Origin: Ignatzschineria cameli
GTDB taxonomy: Bacteria; Pseudomonadota; Gammaproteobacteria; Cardiobacteriales; Wohlfahrtiimonadaceae
Reading direction: 5' to 3'
DNA: 64,000 bases
Assembly (NCBI RefSeq): GCF_003121895.1
Contig: NZ_QEWW01000008.1
Coordinates: 1 to 64,000, forward strand
Shown here: positions 38,100 through 48,516 of the stretch, one piece after another
Layout: each line of letters opens with the position of its first letter
How positions within the stretch are numbered: the first letter of the stretch is position 1
Position numbers and translations under genes: made by a program
Notes under the pieces: model-generated
Databases searched by the model: none
The model's input: only the letters and a program-made list of their open reading frames with translations
What the model was told of the DNA's origin: nothing

Positions 38100-39131
38100 T
38101 TAGAGCCAGCCCTTACGTTTAAAGAGAAGATAAGGTGCAATTCCAGAGAGAATCATAGCCCCGATCGAAAGCGGGTAGCTAATTGCGTAGTTGAGCTCAG
38201 GCATTGGGAAGTTCATCCCATAGATACTGGCAATTAGTGTTGGGGGAAGAAAGACAACTGACGCGATTGAGAAGATTTTGATAATGCGGCTCTGCTCTAA
38301 TGAGATCTTTCCTGTAGCGGCATCGAGTAGGAAGTTGACCTTATCAAAGAGAAAGGTTGTGTGCCCGGTTAATGATTCTAGATCTTGTAAAATCTCCCTT
38401 ACATCACTTTTTTGTTGCTCGCTGAGTAACTGTGTGCGCATTAAAAAGGAGAAGGAGCGGCGGGTATCCATTAAGGAGAGTCGCGCTTTTCCATTCATAT
38501 CTTCCTGTAATGCAATGTTTTGAAGCACCTCTTCCATTGTTGGCTCTTTATCGCTCTCATCATCCTGAGATTCTAAGCGGCGTCGTTTTTCTCCTTTCTT
38601 CTCCTTCTCACTCTCTTTATCATCAAGTGCTAAAACATATGGGCTTGTATTTTCAAGCTCGGCATAGATTCGTTCTAAAACATCAGCAACATGCTCAATT
38701 GCGGTCTCATGAAGCCCGATCAAGATATTCATCACATCCACTTTGCCATCGGTGAGTTCTAACTGCACTTGTCTTGCACGTAGTCGATAGAGTCTAAAAG
38801 CAGAGAGATCCTCTTCATGAATGGTGAAGAGGCGATTATTTTTAATAGAGAAGGCGACTGTAATATTGCGAGCACTATTATCAAAATCATTGAGGAAGAA
38901 ACTGTGAACATGGAGTCCATCCTCATCTTCATAGAAGCGGGCAGAAGCTTCGATATCTTTGATTTCAGCTTTCTCCGGAAGCTCAAGTTTAAAATGTTCT
39001 TCGACGAGCTCTCGTTCCTCATCGGTGGGGTCGACGAGATCGATCCAGATCATCTCATCTCTAAAGTCATCTTGACCTTGAATTGAGATCTGGTGTAGAC
39101 GATTCTCTGTAAGAACAAATCCTGAAATCAT
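38100..39131 (-). CDS. corA: Magnesium/cobalt transporter CorA
   Basis: Pentameric Mg2+ channel of the inner membrane. The signature GMN appears in SIYGMNFPMPE just after the first of two C-terminal membrane segments (VVFLPPTLIASIYGMN and YPLSIGAMILSGIAPYLLF). The long N-terminal cytosolic domain starts ISGFVLTENRLHQI. Compared with E. coli CorA (316 residues) this one has 343; the extra length is a highly charged insertion near 185-215 (DDKESEKEKKGEKRRRLES). AAGGAG precedes the ATG. Confidence 0.95.
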   Translation of the reverse strand: MISGFVLTENRLHQISIQGQDDFRDEMIWIDLVDPTDEERELVEEHFKLELPEKAEIKDIEASARFYEDEDGLHVHSFFLNDFDNSARNITVAFSIKNNRLFTIHEEDLSAFRLYRLRARQVQLELTDGKVDVMNILIGLHETAIEHVADVLERIYAELENTSPYVLALDDKESEKEKKGEKRRRLESQDDESDKEPTMEEVLQNIALQEDMNGKARLSLMDTRRSFSFLMRTQLLSEQQKSDVREILQDLESLTGHTTFLFDKVNFLLDAATGKISLEQSRIIKIFSIASVVFLPPTLIASIYGMNFPMPELNYAISYPLSIGAMILSGIAPYLLFKRKGWL

Positions 39132-39735
39132 ATCTAAATAGCTCCTTTTAATTTGGGGTTATGAGATTGTTAAAAGCTCGATGTGAAACTCAATGTGAAG
39201 ATTGAGATTGAGATTGAGATTGAGATTGAGATTGAGTCACGTTACTTATTTTCAACAACTTGCAGTATTGAATATTCAATAAATCTTTATGAATATTTTA
39301 TAAATAATTTATAAATTATTTGGTTGAAATTGAAGGTATTGTATCTGGAATTGACGATTCTTTATAGTTTTATAGTGTTTTATAGTAATTAGAAGGGGAG
39401 ACATATTTTTATTGAGCGCTATTTCTTAAATAGGGGGAGGGATGAAAGAGATCTATCAATGAGTGACTCTTTTTTGTTCAGATACTTGTCTTTGAGGATA
39501 GAAACTCCATATTAGGGACAGCTTTAAGGGCGTGAATAGAGTCGCTATTTTTTATAGGGTTTATCTATTGTAGTTAGATTGTAAAAATAGGCTCTAAAAA
39601 ATATTTTTTGATCCATGATGCATTCCTGTAACTGACTGTTTTACCCTTTCTATCGTACAGAAGAGAATTGATGATAGGGATAGGACGTTGAGGAGCGATT
39701 TGGGGCAAGTTAGAGAGAAAATTATCAGAAAAGTC
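39132..39735. other. Divergent spacer upstream of corA with ATTGAG repeat
   Basis: No gene visible. It holds six perfect copies of ATTGAG at 39201-39236 and AT-rich sequence around 39280-39380. Confidence 0.5.
39201..39236. repeat. Tandem repeat ATTGAG x 6
   Basis: Six perfect 6-bp copies, about 70 bp upstream of the corA start (minus strand). Confidence 0.95.
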
Positions 39736-39763
39736 TTGCATTTATTTTTAAATATTATATAAG
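39736..39763 (+). promoter_or_regulatory. Promoter of the small acidic protein gene
   Basis: TTGCAT at 39736-39741, a 16-bp spacer, TATAAG at 39758-39763, about 45 bp before the start codon. Confidence 0.5.
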
Positions 39764-39806
39764 CATGCAGAGAAAATAATATTTGCTGTTTTAAAGGAGT
39801 TTAGCG

Positions 39807-40022
39807 ATGTCTAGCGATTACGATGATGATTTATTAGATGATGAGGATATCATTGAAGAAGATGTCCCCGATGTTAGTGATGTAAAGGGAAGTAAATCTC
39901 AAGCCTGGAGAAGTATTGAGGCGATCAGGGAAGAGAGAGCACTTCAGAAGAAGCTTGCGAAAGAGTTTGATCTTGATAGCTTTGATGACCTTCTTCTTGA
40001 TGACGATCTCGATGAGCTCTAA
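39807..40022 (+). CDS. Small acidic protein, PA3496/DUF3545-like
   Basis: A 71-residue, very acidic protein: an Asp-rich N-terminus (YDDDLLDDEDIIEEDVPD), a conserved-looking helix (WRSIEAIREERALQKKLAKEFDLD) and an Asp-rich end. The central stretch resembles small gammaproteobacterial proteins such as Pseudomonas PA3496, whose role is not established. AAAGGAG lies before the ATG and a good promoter is upstream. The family assignment rests on the W-R-x-I-E-x-x-x-E-x-x-x-L pattern only. Confidence 0.7.
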   Translation: MSSDYDDDLLDDEDIIEEDVPDVSDVKGSKSQAWRSIEAIREERALQKKLAKEFDLDSFDDLLLDDDLDEL

Positions 40023-40156
40023 TCAGGCGAGTATCTTTAGGAAAGAATCGATCTGAGAAGGGATCGGGGAGAGGGGTGAGTTAGGGTAAAAGAGCGTAAA
40101 GAGTTCTAGATTCTAAGACAATAACCCTATAAATTGAGATGTTTCATATGAGAGAT

Positions 40157-40197
40157 CAATATTCGCAACATTTTCATTGTATAATGTTGTACATTAT
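40157..40197 (+). promoter_or_regulatory. grpE promoter region with palindrome over the -10 box
   Basis: TATAAT at 40180-40185 overlaps a perfect inverted repeat ATAATGT-TGT-ACATTAT (40181-40197), 25 bp before the grpE start. The -35 is poor. No sigma-32 promoter consensus is visible. Confidence 0.4.
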
Positions 40198-40221
40198 TCA
40201 ATAGATAAATGGGAGATAGCC

Positions 40222-40785
40222 ATGACAAAAGAGAAATTAACAGAGACAGAAGCTCAAGAAAAGCAAGAAGATGTTGTTGTAGAAGAAGAGAATCTTGATG
40301 CGGAAGCTCAAGAGGAAAATATTGATACTGCTGCTGAGATTGAGTCATTGAAGGCTGAAAAAGAGGCGCTCTATGATCAATATATTCGTGCAGTTGCAGA
40401 ATCACAAAATATTGCTCGACGCGCAGAGATTGATGTTGCTAATGCTCACAAATATGCGCTCGATAAGTTTGTAAAAGACCTTCTTCCAATCATTGATGCA
40501 ATGGAGTTGGAAATGAAGGCGGTTGATGAGAATTCATCTGAAGAGTTGAAGCGCTTTAGAGAAGGATCACAATTGATGTATAAAATGCTCCTTGGGGTTT
40601 GTGAAAAATATGGCGTTAAGCAGATCAGACCAGAAGGGGAGAAACTCAATCCAGAACTTCATCAGGCAATCTCTATGATTCCTCATGATGGATATGAGAC
40701 CAATCAGATCATTACGGTCGCACAAAATGGTTATCTATTAAATGACCGACTCATTAGAGCCGCGCAAGTAATTGTTGCAAAATAA
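40222..40785 (+). CDS. grpE: GrpE nucleotide exchange factor
   Basis: Cochaperone that releases ADP from DnaK. The ATG at 40222 (MTKEKLTE) has GGGAGA 6 bases upstream; an ATG at 40177 lacks a signal. 187 residues with an acidic disordered head (about 1-45), the long dimerising coiled coil (about 47-100; AAEIESLKAEKEALYDQYIRAVAESQNIARRAE) and the C-terminal beta domain with NPELHQAISMIPHDGYETNQIITVAQNGYLLNDRLIRAAQVIV. dnaK and dnaJ are not adjacent. Confidence 0.95.
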   Translation: MTKEKLTETEAQEKQEDVVVEEENLDAEAQEENIDTAAEIESLKAEKEALYDQYIRAVAESQNIARRAEIDVANAHKYALDKFVKDLLPIIDAMELEMKAVDENSSEELKRFREGSQLMYKMLLGVCEKYGVKQIRPEGEKLNPELHQAISMIPHDGYETNQIITVAQNGYLLNDRLIRAAQVIVAK

Positions 40786-40899
40786 AAAGCGCGTTTCTTT
40801 GATTTAGTACACTAGTAAAAGATAACAAGTTGATTTATCATTGACGGGTATTGAATCATTCAAATTATAAAAATGGCTTGTATTTTCTAGGAGCAGATC

Positions 40900-41544
40900 G
40901 TGCAAAATCAGCAGTCAGATAAGTTTACATTTTCGTTACTAACTATATTAGCATCGCTATCATTATTGACAATTGTCGTTGTATTAGTGATCTCATTTGT
41001 GAAATTTATTAGTAACAATACTGATATTAACGGTAAACCATTTAATGATAGAGAGCTCGTAGCGGAGCGTTTAACACCCTATGGGCGGGTCAATACAGGG
41101 AATTTAGTATCGGATGTGGTAAAAGCTAAAGCTCCTCAAGATGTTTACGCTGCGCTCTGTGCAAGCTGTCATGATACAGGGCTTAACGATGCACCATTAA
41201 CAGGCGATAATGCTGCATGGGCAACAAGATTTAGTGAAAGAGGGCTTGATGGGCTTCATACAAGTGCCATCAAAGGACGTAACTTGATGCCGGCAAAAGG
41301 GGGTGACCCACGCTTAACAGATGAAGAGGTAATGAATACCGTAGACTTCATGTTAGCAAAGAGTGGTATTGAAGTTGCATCTAATGATCCCGCAGAAGAT
41401 ATTGTTGCTGAAGAGAGCGCAACGGAAGCTGAAGTTGGCGAGCCAGAAGTGAAGGCTGTTGAGACAGAAGATGCAGAGCTTGTTGAAAAAGAAGCGATCG
41501 AACAAGAAGCTGTTGAAGCTGCAGAAGCAGAGAAAAAAGAGTAG
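40900..41544 (+). CDS. Membrane-anchored c-type cytochrome (c5-like) with acidic tail
   Basis: A 214-residue protein with GTG start and AGGAG upstream. One membrane anchor at about 11-36, then a class I cytochrome c domain: heme site CASCH (Cys87, Cys90, His91) and axial Met130 in NLMPAKGG. This spacing is that of cytochrome c5, an electron carrier to terminal oxidases. After about residue 155 comes an Ala/Glu/Val-rich acidic tail of some 60 residues (EVKAVETEDAELVEKE), probably disordered and not part of the usual family. Confidence 0.9.
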   Translation: MQNQQSDKFTFSLLTILASLSLLTIVVVLVISFVKFISNNTDINGKPFNDRELVAERLTPYGRVNTGNLVSDVVKAKAPQDVYAALCASCHDTGLNDAPLTGDNAAWATRFSERGLDGLHTSAIKGRNLMPAKGGDPRLTDEEVMNTVDFMLAKSGIEVASNDPAEDIVAEESATEAEVGEPEVKAVETEDAELVEKEAIEQEAVEAAEAEKKE

Positions 41545-41616
41545 ACTTCTATCACAGAGAGATATGTGGATAGGAGAAATCCCGTACCACATATGTCATA
41601 ATGGTATGTTGTAATG

Positions 41617-41656
41617 AACGGGTATGAGATTATTGATCATACCCGTTATCTTTTTG
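41617..41656 (+). terminator. Terminator between the cytochrome and gloA
   Basis: AACGGGTATGA (41617-41627) pairs with TCATACCCGTT (41637-41647), followed by ATCTTTTT. It ends 15 bp before the gloA start, so gloA either uses readthrough or a promoter inside the cytochrome end. Confidence 0.85.
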
Positions 41657-41669
41657 AGGAGAAAATATT

Positions 41670-42089
41670 ATGCGATTTTTACACACAATGATTCGAGTCT
41701 CGGATCTTGAGCAGTCTATTAAGTTTTTTACTGAGATTTTAGGATTGAAAGAGACTCGTCGAAAAGAGTATCCGCAGTGGGAATGTACACTTGTCTATCT
41801 CGCATGTGAAGGGCAGGATGTTGAGATTGAATTGACCTACAACTGGGATTCTAAAGAGGAGTATGGTATTGGTCGTGCATTTGGACATTTAGCTTTTGAA
41901 GTAGATGATATCTATGAGGTATGTCAGCGCGCGATGGATGCCGGCATTGAGATCAATGTTCCTCCGAGAGATGGTTGGATGGCATTTTTTAGAACGCCCG
42001 ATGATATCTCTATTGAATTACTTCAAAAAGGCGAACCCAAAGCACCAGCGGCGCCATGGAAAGATATGGAAAATGTAGGCTGGTGGTAA
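41670..42089 (+). CDS. gloA: Lactoylglutathione lyase (glyoxalase I)
   Basis: VOC-fold metalloenzyme that converts the hemithioacetal of methylglyoxal and glutathione to S-lactoylglutathione. 139 residues, close to E. coli GloA (135). The four metal ligands are readable: His5 (FLHTMIRV), Glu in VEIELTYNW (about 57), His in FGHLAFEV (about 75) and Glu in SIELLQKG (about 118). GAGGAGA lies before the ATG. The end carries an extra AAPWKDMENVGWW tail. Confidence 0.92.
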   Translation: MRFLHTMIRVSDLEQSIKFFTEILGLKETRRKEYPQWECTLVYLACEGQDVEIELTYNWDSKEEYGIGRAFGHLAFEVDDIYEVCQRAMDAGIEINVPPRDGWMAFFRTPDDISIELLQKGEPKAPAAPWKDMENVGWW

Positions 42090-42112
42090 ATTAATCCTAA
42101 AATAGTTCATCG

Positions 42113-42147
42113 TTCAATTGATAGCTGAAGATGAGCTATCAATTGGA
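42113..42147. other. Strong hairpin without T run between gloA and greA
   Basis: CAATTGATAGCT (42115-42126) pairs perfectly with AGCTATCAATTG (42134-42145) around a 7-base loop. No T tract follows, so it is not a standard terminator. It is 47 bp before the greA start and might shape or protect the greA mRNA. Confidence 0.6.
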
Positions 42148-42191
42148 TCTTGAATTATTAGATAAGAATAAAAAATAAAGGATGTTAGTGA

Positions 42192-42668
42192 ATGAATAAA
42201 TACCCCATGACTAAAGCGGGCGCAGAAGCGCTTCGTCGTGAACTAGATGAATTAAAACAGGTGCAAAGACCACGCGTTATTGAAGCGATTGCTACAGCAA
42301 GAGAGCATGGTGACTTAAAAGAGAATGCGGAATATCATGCTGCAAGAGAAGAACAGAGTTTTATTGAAGGACGTATTGCTGACTTTGAAGCTCGATTGGC
42401 AAATGCACAGGTAATTGATATTACAGAGATCCCGAATAGTGGTAAAATCATTTTTGGGGTGACAGTAACGCTCTTTGATCTATCGGAAGATCGAGAAGTT
42501 ACCTACCAGATTGTCGGGGAGCATGAAGCGGATGTGAAGAAGAATAAACTCTCAATCGCCTCCCCTATTGCAAGAGCATTGATCGGGAAAGAGGTTGATG
42601 ATCTTATTGTGATTAAAACACCCGGTGGTGATCGCGAGTATGAAGTGATCAGCGTCGAGCATATTTAA
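42192..42668 (+). CDS. greA: Transcription elongation factor GreA
   Basis: Rescues backtracked RNA polymerase by stimulating transcript cleavage. 158 residues as in E. coli. The N-terminal coiled coil ([18 protein letters not shown] to about 75) has the tip motif [19 protein letters not shown] with the acidic Asp-Glu pair that enters the secondary channel. The C-terminal FKBP-like domain contains [29 protein letters not shown]. Confidence 0.97.
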   Translation: MNKYPMTKAGAEALRRELDELKQVQRPRVIEAIATAREHGDLKENAEYHAAREEQSFIEGRIADFEARLANAQVIDITEIPNSGKIIFGVTVTLFDLSEDREVTYQIVGEHEADVKKNKLSIASPIARALIGKEVDDLIVIKTPGGDREYEVISVEHI

Positions 42669-42756
42669 TAGAGCGCTTAGTATCGTTGTGCCAAGTGGTG
42701 TAATGGGTAGGCGTATTCTGATTAATACTCATCAATAGATAGCAGGAAGAAGAATT

Positions 42757-43833
42757 ATGCAGGCATTGACAGCAAATCCCGTAGCAAAATGGATTATTAT
42801 CTTAATTTTAGTGCTAGGTGTTGTCTTCTTTCATGGTTTTTTAGTTCCTGCCTTGGGTGCAATGATTATCACTTTTGTAACATGGCGCCCATATTCAGAT
42901 TTAGTGCGGTTCTGCAGGGGGAATACAATGGTCTCGGCCTCCCTTGCAACCGCCTTTATTGTTTTAGTGATTGTTATTCCCTTCTTTTGGCTAGTTCACT
43001 ATCTCTATGGTGAAGTGGTTCTTCTTCGTGCATGGTTGATTGAAGCGAATACTTACGGCATCCCGACCCCTAATTGGGTATTGAATCTTCCCTATGGCGA
43101 TCAGATCAATACCTACTGGATGACCTACTTGGGAACGCCGAGTGGGATTCATGATTTTTTTGCAGAAATTGGTTTGGCAAAACTTGGTTATCTTGCCACT
43201 GTAACCCGTTCTGTTACCAAGAGCTTTAGTGCTTTAGGATTTACGATTCTCTTTATGATGATTATTCTCTTCTTCTGCTACAAAGATGGTCGTCGTTTTA
43301 GTCGGCAGCTCGATAAGGTAGGGGAGCGGGTCTTCCCCGGAAGATGGAAGAGAATTTCTCGTATTGTCCCTACGTTGGTCAGCTCAACGGTATCAGGAAT
43401 GGTGATTATTGCCATTGGAGAGGGTATTGTTTTCGGAATCGTCTACTACTTTGTGGGCGCGCCGATGCCGGTAACATTAGGGATTATTACCGGTATTTTT
43501 GCCTTAATTCCAGGGGGAGCGCCACTGTCGATGACGATGGTTTCTCTCTATTTAGCTGGAACCGGAGAGTATACTCATGGAATCATTCTTTTCTGTTGGG
43601 GGGGAATGCAGCTCTTTATTGTTGATAAAACAATTCGTCCTCGCTTAGTAGGCGGATCTGTTAAGCTCCCATTCTTACCTACTATTTTAGGATTAGTGGG
43701 AGGAGTGAAGACGATGGGCATTATCGGTCTCTTTATTGGGCCTGTAGTGATGGCGCTATTAGTTGCGCTCTGGCGCGAATGGGTACATGAAGAGACTTTG
43801 ATCACGCAAAATATTCAAGATAATCAGCCATAA
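42757..43833 (+). CDS. AI-2E family transporter (YdiK/PerM-like)
   Basis: A 358-residue inner-membrane protein with about seven or eight membrane segments and the family hallmark near the C-terminus: FALIPGGAPLSMTM, then VDKTIRPRLVGGSVKLPFLPTILGLVGGVKTMGIIGLFIGPVVMALL. The family includes AI-2 exporters and other exchangers; the substrate here is open. ATG at 42757 after GGAAGAAG. No adjacent luxS. Confidence 0.87.
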   Translation: MQALTANPVAKWIIILILVLGVVFFHGFLVPALGAMIITFVTWRPYSDLVRFCRGNTMVSASLATAFIVLVIVIPFFWLVHYLYGEVVLLRAWLIEANTYGIPTPNWVLNLPYGDQINTYWMTYLGTPSGIHDFFAEIGLAKLGYLATVTRSVTKSFSALGFTILFMMIILFFCYKDGRRFSRQLDKVGERVFPGRWKRISRIVPTLVSSTVSGMVIIAIGEGIVFGIVYYFVGAPMPVTLGIITGIFALIPGGAPLSMTMVSLYLAGTGEYTHGIILFCWGGMQLFIVDKTIRPRLVGGSVKLPFLPTILGLVGGVKTMGIIGLFIGPVVMALLVALWREWVHEETLITQNIQDNQP

Positions 43834-44285
43834 GCGCACCATCAACCATTGACGCTTAAGCACTTAATGACTTAATCACTTAATGATTTAAGGATCTATT
43901 TGGGGTTATCTTAAAGCTATTCTTTCAGAAAAAATATAATAGTGTATTTAAAGCGATCTGTTTAAGGTTCCCTTAAGATTCATTGTGTCTACTGCTATCT
44001 TTAGAGCTTGTTAAAACTTGTTAGAACTTGAAAACGATAACTTGAAAATGAGGACTGAGAGATCAGGGCTAAAAGGTTGGTTATTCCGAGAGAGTTGATG
44101 ACAAGGGGTGATCAATCAGCTTAAGTTGGTTTGAGACTTAATAGCTTCATTAATAGTCTTATTAATAGTCTTATTAATAGTTTTGTTGATAGTCTTAAGA
44201 GACTCAGTCATGCGATAGATCTTTGTAGTCTCATTGATTAGATGACAAAATTAGATAGATGACTAAATTAGATGGGAACTTGTAG
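43834..44285. other. Spacer with two runs of tandem repeats before the efflux operon
   Basis: No gene seen. CACTTAATGA-type repeats at 43856-43884 and a 12-bp ATTAATAGTCTT unit repeated four times (44149-44196, last copies imperfect). Confidence 0.5.
44149..44196. repeat. Tandem repeat ATTAATAGTCTT x 4
   Basis: Two perfect and two imperfect 12-bp copies, about 90 bp upstream of the efflux adaptor gene. Confidence 0.8.
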
Positions 44286-45374
44286 ATGTTAAGAGTAGAT
44301 AGACAGATTGTAGCAACCCTATTATGGAGTATTCTCTTTTTAATATTCCCCACCGCTCTTTGGGCGAAAGTGACTAATGTCGAATTATCGGAAGTTCTCT
44401 TAGAGGAGAAGTATGAAGAGATCTATGCGGTCGGCGTACTTTATCCTTATCAAGAGGTGATGATTCGGCCTGAAGCTGCTGGTCGGATTGTTAAAATAGC
44501 CTTTAAAGAGGGGGAGAATATTGAAGCGGGAGACCTTCTGATAGAACTTGACTCTGCGATTGAAGCCGCTGAGTTAAAGGAGCGGGAGGCAAAACGGCAA
44601 TTAGCGAAACAGAACTTAGATCGCCTACTCGCTGCTCGAGGAGGTTCCACCGCACAAGCGAGAGATATCGCTCAAGCAGAATATGAACAGGCGGTTGCCA
44701 ATGAAGCGATCTCCCGAGCAAAGTATGATCGCCGTTTTATCTATGCGCCATTTAGCGGTACTGTCGGCTTAAAGAGTGTTGAGGTAGGCGATTATGTGCA
44801 AGCGGGTGCGGATCTTGTCCGACTTCTTAATATCGATCAACTTCGATTAGAGTTTAATATTCCAGAGCGAGTTGCCCATGTTGTAGAGAAGGGACAAAAT
44901 GTCCACTTTACCGTGGATAACTACCCAAATCGTCTCTTTACGGGGGAAGTTTACGCTGTTAGCCCTGAGATTGAGCAGAAAGGGCGCTCTTTGACCGTCT
45001 TAGCACGTTTTCATAATGAGGATCAAACTTTAATTGCCGGCTCTTTTGCTCGTTTAAATCTCTTAGTTCCTCGTCATTATCGAGTAATTATAATTCCCGA
45101 AGAGGCGATTTTTGCTTCGGAAGGATCCCAATTTGTCTATCGCGCAAAAGCGAGTGAGGAAGAGGGGGTCTATATTGCCGAGTTAGTGCCGGTCGAGATA
45201 GGTGAGCGATCGGCATTTAATGTTGAGATTCTCTCTGGTCTACAAGCAGATGATGTGGTGGTTAAAGCTGGACAGATCCGTCTTAAATCGGGTGCGAAGA
45301 TGAAAGATGCTTCAGGAAAGCATTTCGATCTGCGCCCGGCCCCCGCTCCGACAAAGCAGGTAGGGGGTGAATAA
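44286..45374 (+). CDS. RND efflux periplasmic adaptor (HlyD/AcrA family)
   Basis: Periplasmic linker between an RND pump and an outer-membrane channel. 362 residues; a signal or anchor segment (LLWSILFLIFPTALWA) without lipobox Cys, a biotinyl-lipoyl domain (PEAAGRIVKIAFKEGENIEAGDLLIELDS), a short helical hairpin (about 95-145), the second lipoyl half (YAPFSGTVGLKSVEVGDYV) and a beta barrel. The hairpin is short compared with AcrA, as in MdtA-less or heavy-metal-independent HAE1 adaptors. Its stop overlaps the next ATG by one base (TAATG), so the pair is coupled. Confidence 0.9.
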   Translation: MLRVDRQIVATLLWSILFLIFPTALWAKVTNVELSEVLLEEKYEEIYAVGVLYPYQEVMIRPEAAGRIVKIAFKEGENIEAGDLLIELDSAIEAAELKEREAKRQLAKQNLDRLLAARGGSTAQARDIAQAEYEQAVANEAISRAKYDRRFIYAPFSGTVGLKSVEVGDYVQAGADLVRLLNIDQLRLEFNIPERVAHVVEKGQNVHFTVDNYPNRLFTGEVYAVSPEIEQKGRSLTVLARFHNEDQTLIAGSFARLNLLVPRHYRVIIIPEEAIFASEGSQFVYRAKASEEEGVYIAELVPVEIGERSAFNVEILSGLQADDVVVKAGQIRLKSGAKMKDASGKHFDLRPAPAPTKQVGGE

Positions 45375-48300
45375 TGAAGCTCTCTGATATCTCTATTAAA
45401 CGACCTGTCTTTGCCATTGTTATCAATATTCTTCTGATTCTATTGGGGTTGATCGGTTTAGATCGAATCTCGATCCGAGAATACCCAGATATCGATGTGC
45501 CGGTAATCAGTATTCGGACAACCTATCAAGGGGCGAGTCCAGAGATTGTTGAGACGCAGGTGACAAAAATTTTAGAAGATGCTGTGACCAGTATCGACGG
45601 TATTGATTTTATTACCTCCGATTCTCGCCGGGGTTTTTCTTCCATCAATATCACCTTTAATCCCACTAAAAATATTGAAGAAGCGGCAAATGATGTCCGT
45701 GACCGGGTTGCTCGAGCGAAACGGGGATTACCTGATGAGGTGGATGATCCTATCATTCAGAAGAGTGATTCTGATGCCGATCCGGTGGTGATCTTAGCGC
45801 TCTCGAGTGATCAATATAATGCCATTGAGCTGACTAATATGATCGAGACTATCGTCCAGCCTCAGATTGAATTATTGGAAGGGGTCGCGAATGTGACGCT
45901 CTGGGGTGGGCGTAAACCGGTGATGCGTGTTTGGATTGATCCTCAAAAATTGGCAATTTTAGATGTTACTGTGAGTGATGTGGAAGCTGCATTGCGGGCG
46001 CAAAATGTGGAGATTCCTGCCGGCACCATTAAGAGTTCTACCCAAGAGTTCTCTATTGTAGCGCGTACCGATCTCAATCAAGTTGATGAATTTCGCAATA
46101 TTATTATCAAAGTTGCCGATAATGCTGCAGAAGAGAATCGTCCTATTGTTCGATTGAGTGATGTGGCATTGGTTGAGTTGGGGGGAGTGGATGAGACTTC
46201 TCGCCCTCGGCTCAATGGTAAGCCTGGTGTGGGGGTTGCGATTATTAAACAATCTGTCGCTAATCCTTTAACGCTCTCAGCCGATATCCGTGCGCTTTTA
46301 CCCCAATTACAAGAATCTCTTCCCGGTGATGTGGAGATTGCAGTAACCTCCGATTCTTCCGTCTTTATTAATAAATCTTTAACCTCTGTCTACAACACTA
46401 TTGTTGAAGCGCTACTCTTTGTCGGGGTGATTATCTTCCTCTTTTTACGAGATTGGCGCGCAACTTTGATTCCGATGGTGACAGTCCCCATCTCACTGAT
46501 CGGTACTCTCTTTGCGATGTATCTTCTCAATTACTCCATCAACACCTTAACCCTCTTAGCATTTGTCTTAGCTATTGGTTTGGTAGTGGATGATGCGATT
46601 GTGATGCTAGAAAATATTCATCGCCATATTGCAGAAGGTTTATCACCGCTAGAAGCGGCTTTCAAGGGATCGAAAGAGATTGGTTTTGCTATTATCGCAA
46701 TGACCATTACCTTAGCGGCGGTCTTTCTTCCACTCACCTTTACGCAAGGCCGAATCGGACAGCTCTTTGTAGAATTTGCCGTGACCCTCTCTATTACAGT
46801 TTTAATCTCAGGGTTTACAGCTTTAACACTCTCCCCGATGATGTGCTCTCGCCTTTTAAAGCCGGAGAGCGATATTGCAAAAAGAGGGGCGATCGCTCGC
46901 TTCTTTGCCGGGATCTCTCAATGGATTGAAGCGCTCTTAGAGGGCATGACAAAAGTTTATAGCGCCATTTTGCGTTTCTGTTTGCAGATGCGTTATCTCG
47001 TTTTGGTGGGAATGGTTCTCTTTTTAGGGGGCGCTTATCTCCTCTATCAGATGTTGCCACAAGAGCTTTCACCGACAGAGGATCGAGGAATGATTCGTGT
47101 TGCTGCCATTACTCCGGAGGGGGCGACCGTTGATTTTACAGATCGCTACTTTTCAGAGGTTGAAGAGTATCTGCTCGACAATCTTGATGAGGGAACAGTG
47201 GTCTATGCCATTTCGGGGATATCTATGGGCGCATTAGGTTTTGTGACACTTCCGGATTGGGATGATCGAGAAGAATCACAGATGGAGATCACTTCCCGAC
47301 TCAACCGTGGCTTTCAAGATATTGCGCTAGGTTTACGGGTCTTTGCGAGTAACCCACAATCTTTAGGGCAACGGGGAGACTCCAAAGATGTGCAGATTGT
47401 GATTCGCTCAAATGAGAGTTTTCAAAAGCTCGATCAACAGGTCACCGAGATTATGGAGCGTATGCGAGAAAATGATCTCTTAATCTCGCCCGATAATGAT
47501 CTACGAATGAATACGCCACAACTTGAAGTAGCGGTAGATCGTGAGAAGCTTGCGCTTTTAGGGATCGATGTCTCAGTTGTAGGAAGAACGTTGGAATCTG
47601 CCTTAGGAGGGCGTAATGTCACACGTTTTAAAGAGGGGGCAGAGCAGTATGATGTTATGGTGCAAGTTGATCCTCAAAAACGGAGTCAGCCAAAAGATCT
47701 TGAGGGGATCTATGTTCGCTCAAAATATGGTGAGATGGTGCCCCTTTCCAATATTGTCACTGTAACAGAGACCATTGCGCCACAAAATTTACGCCATTTT
47801 AATAAACTCCGATCAGTGACCATCTCTGCGAACCTGCAATCAGGCGTTTCGCAAGGGGAGGGAATTGCTCTAGTGGAGGAGATTATCCGAGAAGTAATCC
47901 TCGATGCAATGCTCGATTACCAGGGCTCCTCTAGAGAATTTTTGGAGTCCGGTTCTTCGATGCTCTTTATCTTTGTGATGGCATTGCTCTTTATCTATCT
48001 CGTTTTAGCAGCGCAATTTGAGTCGTGGATTGATCCTTTTATCATTCTTCTCTCTGTTCCCTTAGCAGGCTTTGGAGCCTTAGGGGCACTCTATCTCTCA
48101 GGGGGAACAATCAATATCTATAGTCAGATCGGGCTCGTCACCTTAGTCGGGCTGATCACCAAACATGGGATCTTAATTGTTGAATTTGCCAATCAGATTC
48201 GAGCAACAGGGATTGCAAAGAGAGAGGCGATTATTGAGGCGGCAACATTGCGACTTCGTCCGATTTTAATGACGACAGGGGCAATGGTTTTAGGGGCGGT

Positions 48301-48460
48301 GCCGCTAGCGCTCTCTGTTGGTGCAGGCGCTGAATCAAGATCCGCAATCGGTTGGGTGATTGTAGGAGGAATGAGTATCGGAACATTGCTGACACTCATT
48401 GTAGTGCCGGTTATCTATCTCTTTATTGGTGGACGAAAAAGAGAGCTTATCGTCACTTAA
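45374..48460 (+). CDS. RND efflux permease (HAE1 family, AcrB-like)
   Basis: Proton-driven multidrug pump of the inner membrane. 1028 residues and the typical plan: 12 membrane segments with two large periplasmic loops. The N-terminus [37 protein letters not shown], the Asp pair in [17 protein letters not shown] of TM4 and [14 protein letters not shown] plus the [42 protein letters not shown] end match the family. The substrate range is not readable. No TolC-type channel gene follows; lipB does. Confidence 0.94.
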   Translation: MKLSDISIKRPVFAIVINILLILLGLIGLDRISIREYPDIDVPVISIRTTYQGASPEIVETQVTKILEDAVTSIDGIDFITSDSRRGFSSINITFNPTKNIEEAANDVRDRVARAKRGLPDEVDDPIIQKSDSDADPVVILALSSDQYNAIELTNMIETIVQPQIELLEGVANVTLWGGRKPVMRVWIDPQKLAILDVTVSDVEAALRAQNVEIPAGTIKSSTQEFSIVARTDLNQVDEFRNIIIKVADNAAEENRPIVRLSDVALVELGGVDETSRPRLNGKPGVGVAIIKQSVANPLTLSADIRALLPQLQESLPGDVEIAVTSDSSVFINKSLTSVYNTIVEALLFVGVIIFLFLRDWRATLIPMVTVPISLIGTLFAMYLLNYSINTLTLLAFVLAIGLVVDDAIVMLENIHRHIAEGLSPLEAAFKGSKEIGFAIIAMTITLAAVFLPLTFTQGRIGQLFVEFAVTLSITVLISGFTALTLSPMMCSRLLKPESDIAKRGAIARFFAGISQWIEALLEGMTKVYSAILRFCLQMRYLVLVGMVLFLGGAYLLYQMLPQELSPTEDRGMIRVAAITPEGATVDFTDRYFSEVEEYLLDNLDEGTVVYAISGISMGALGFVTLPDWDDREESQMEITSRLNRGFQDIALGLRVFASNPQSLGQRGDSKDVQIVIRSNESFQKLDQQVTEIMERMRENDLLISPDNDLRMNTPQLEVAVDREKLALLGIDVSVVGRTLESALGGRNVTRFKEGAEQYDVMVQVDPQKRSQPKDLEGIYVRSKYGEMVPLSNIVTVTETIAPQNLRHFNKLRSVTISANLQSGVSQGEGIALVEEIIREVILDAMLDYQGSSREFLESGSSMLFIFVMALLFIYLVLAAQFESWIDPFIILLSVPLAGFGALGALYLSGGTINIYSQIGLVTLVGLITKHGILIVEFANQIRATGIAKREAIIEAATLRLRPILMTTGAMVLGAVPLALSVGAGAESRSAIGWVIVGGMSIGTLLTLIVVPVIYLFIGGRKRELIVT

Positions 48461-48516
48461 GAGGAATTTCGGGTACAATAAATGCTTTTACAATAGAGAG
48501 AAGATGGATCAATCCG

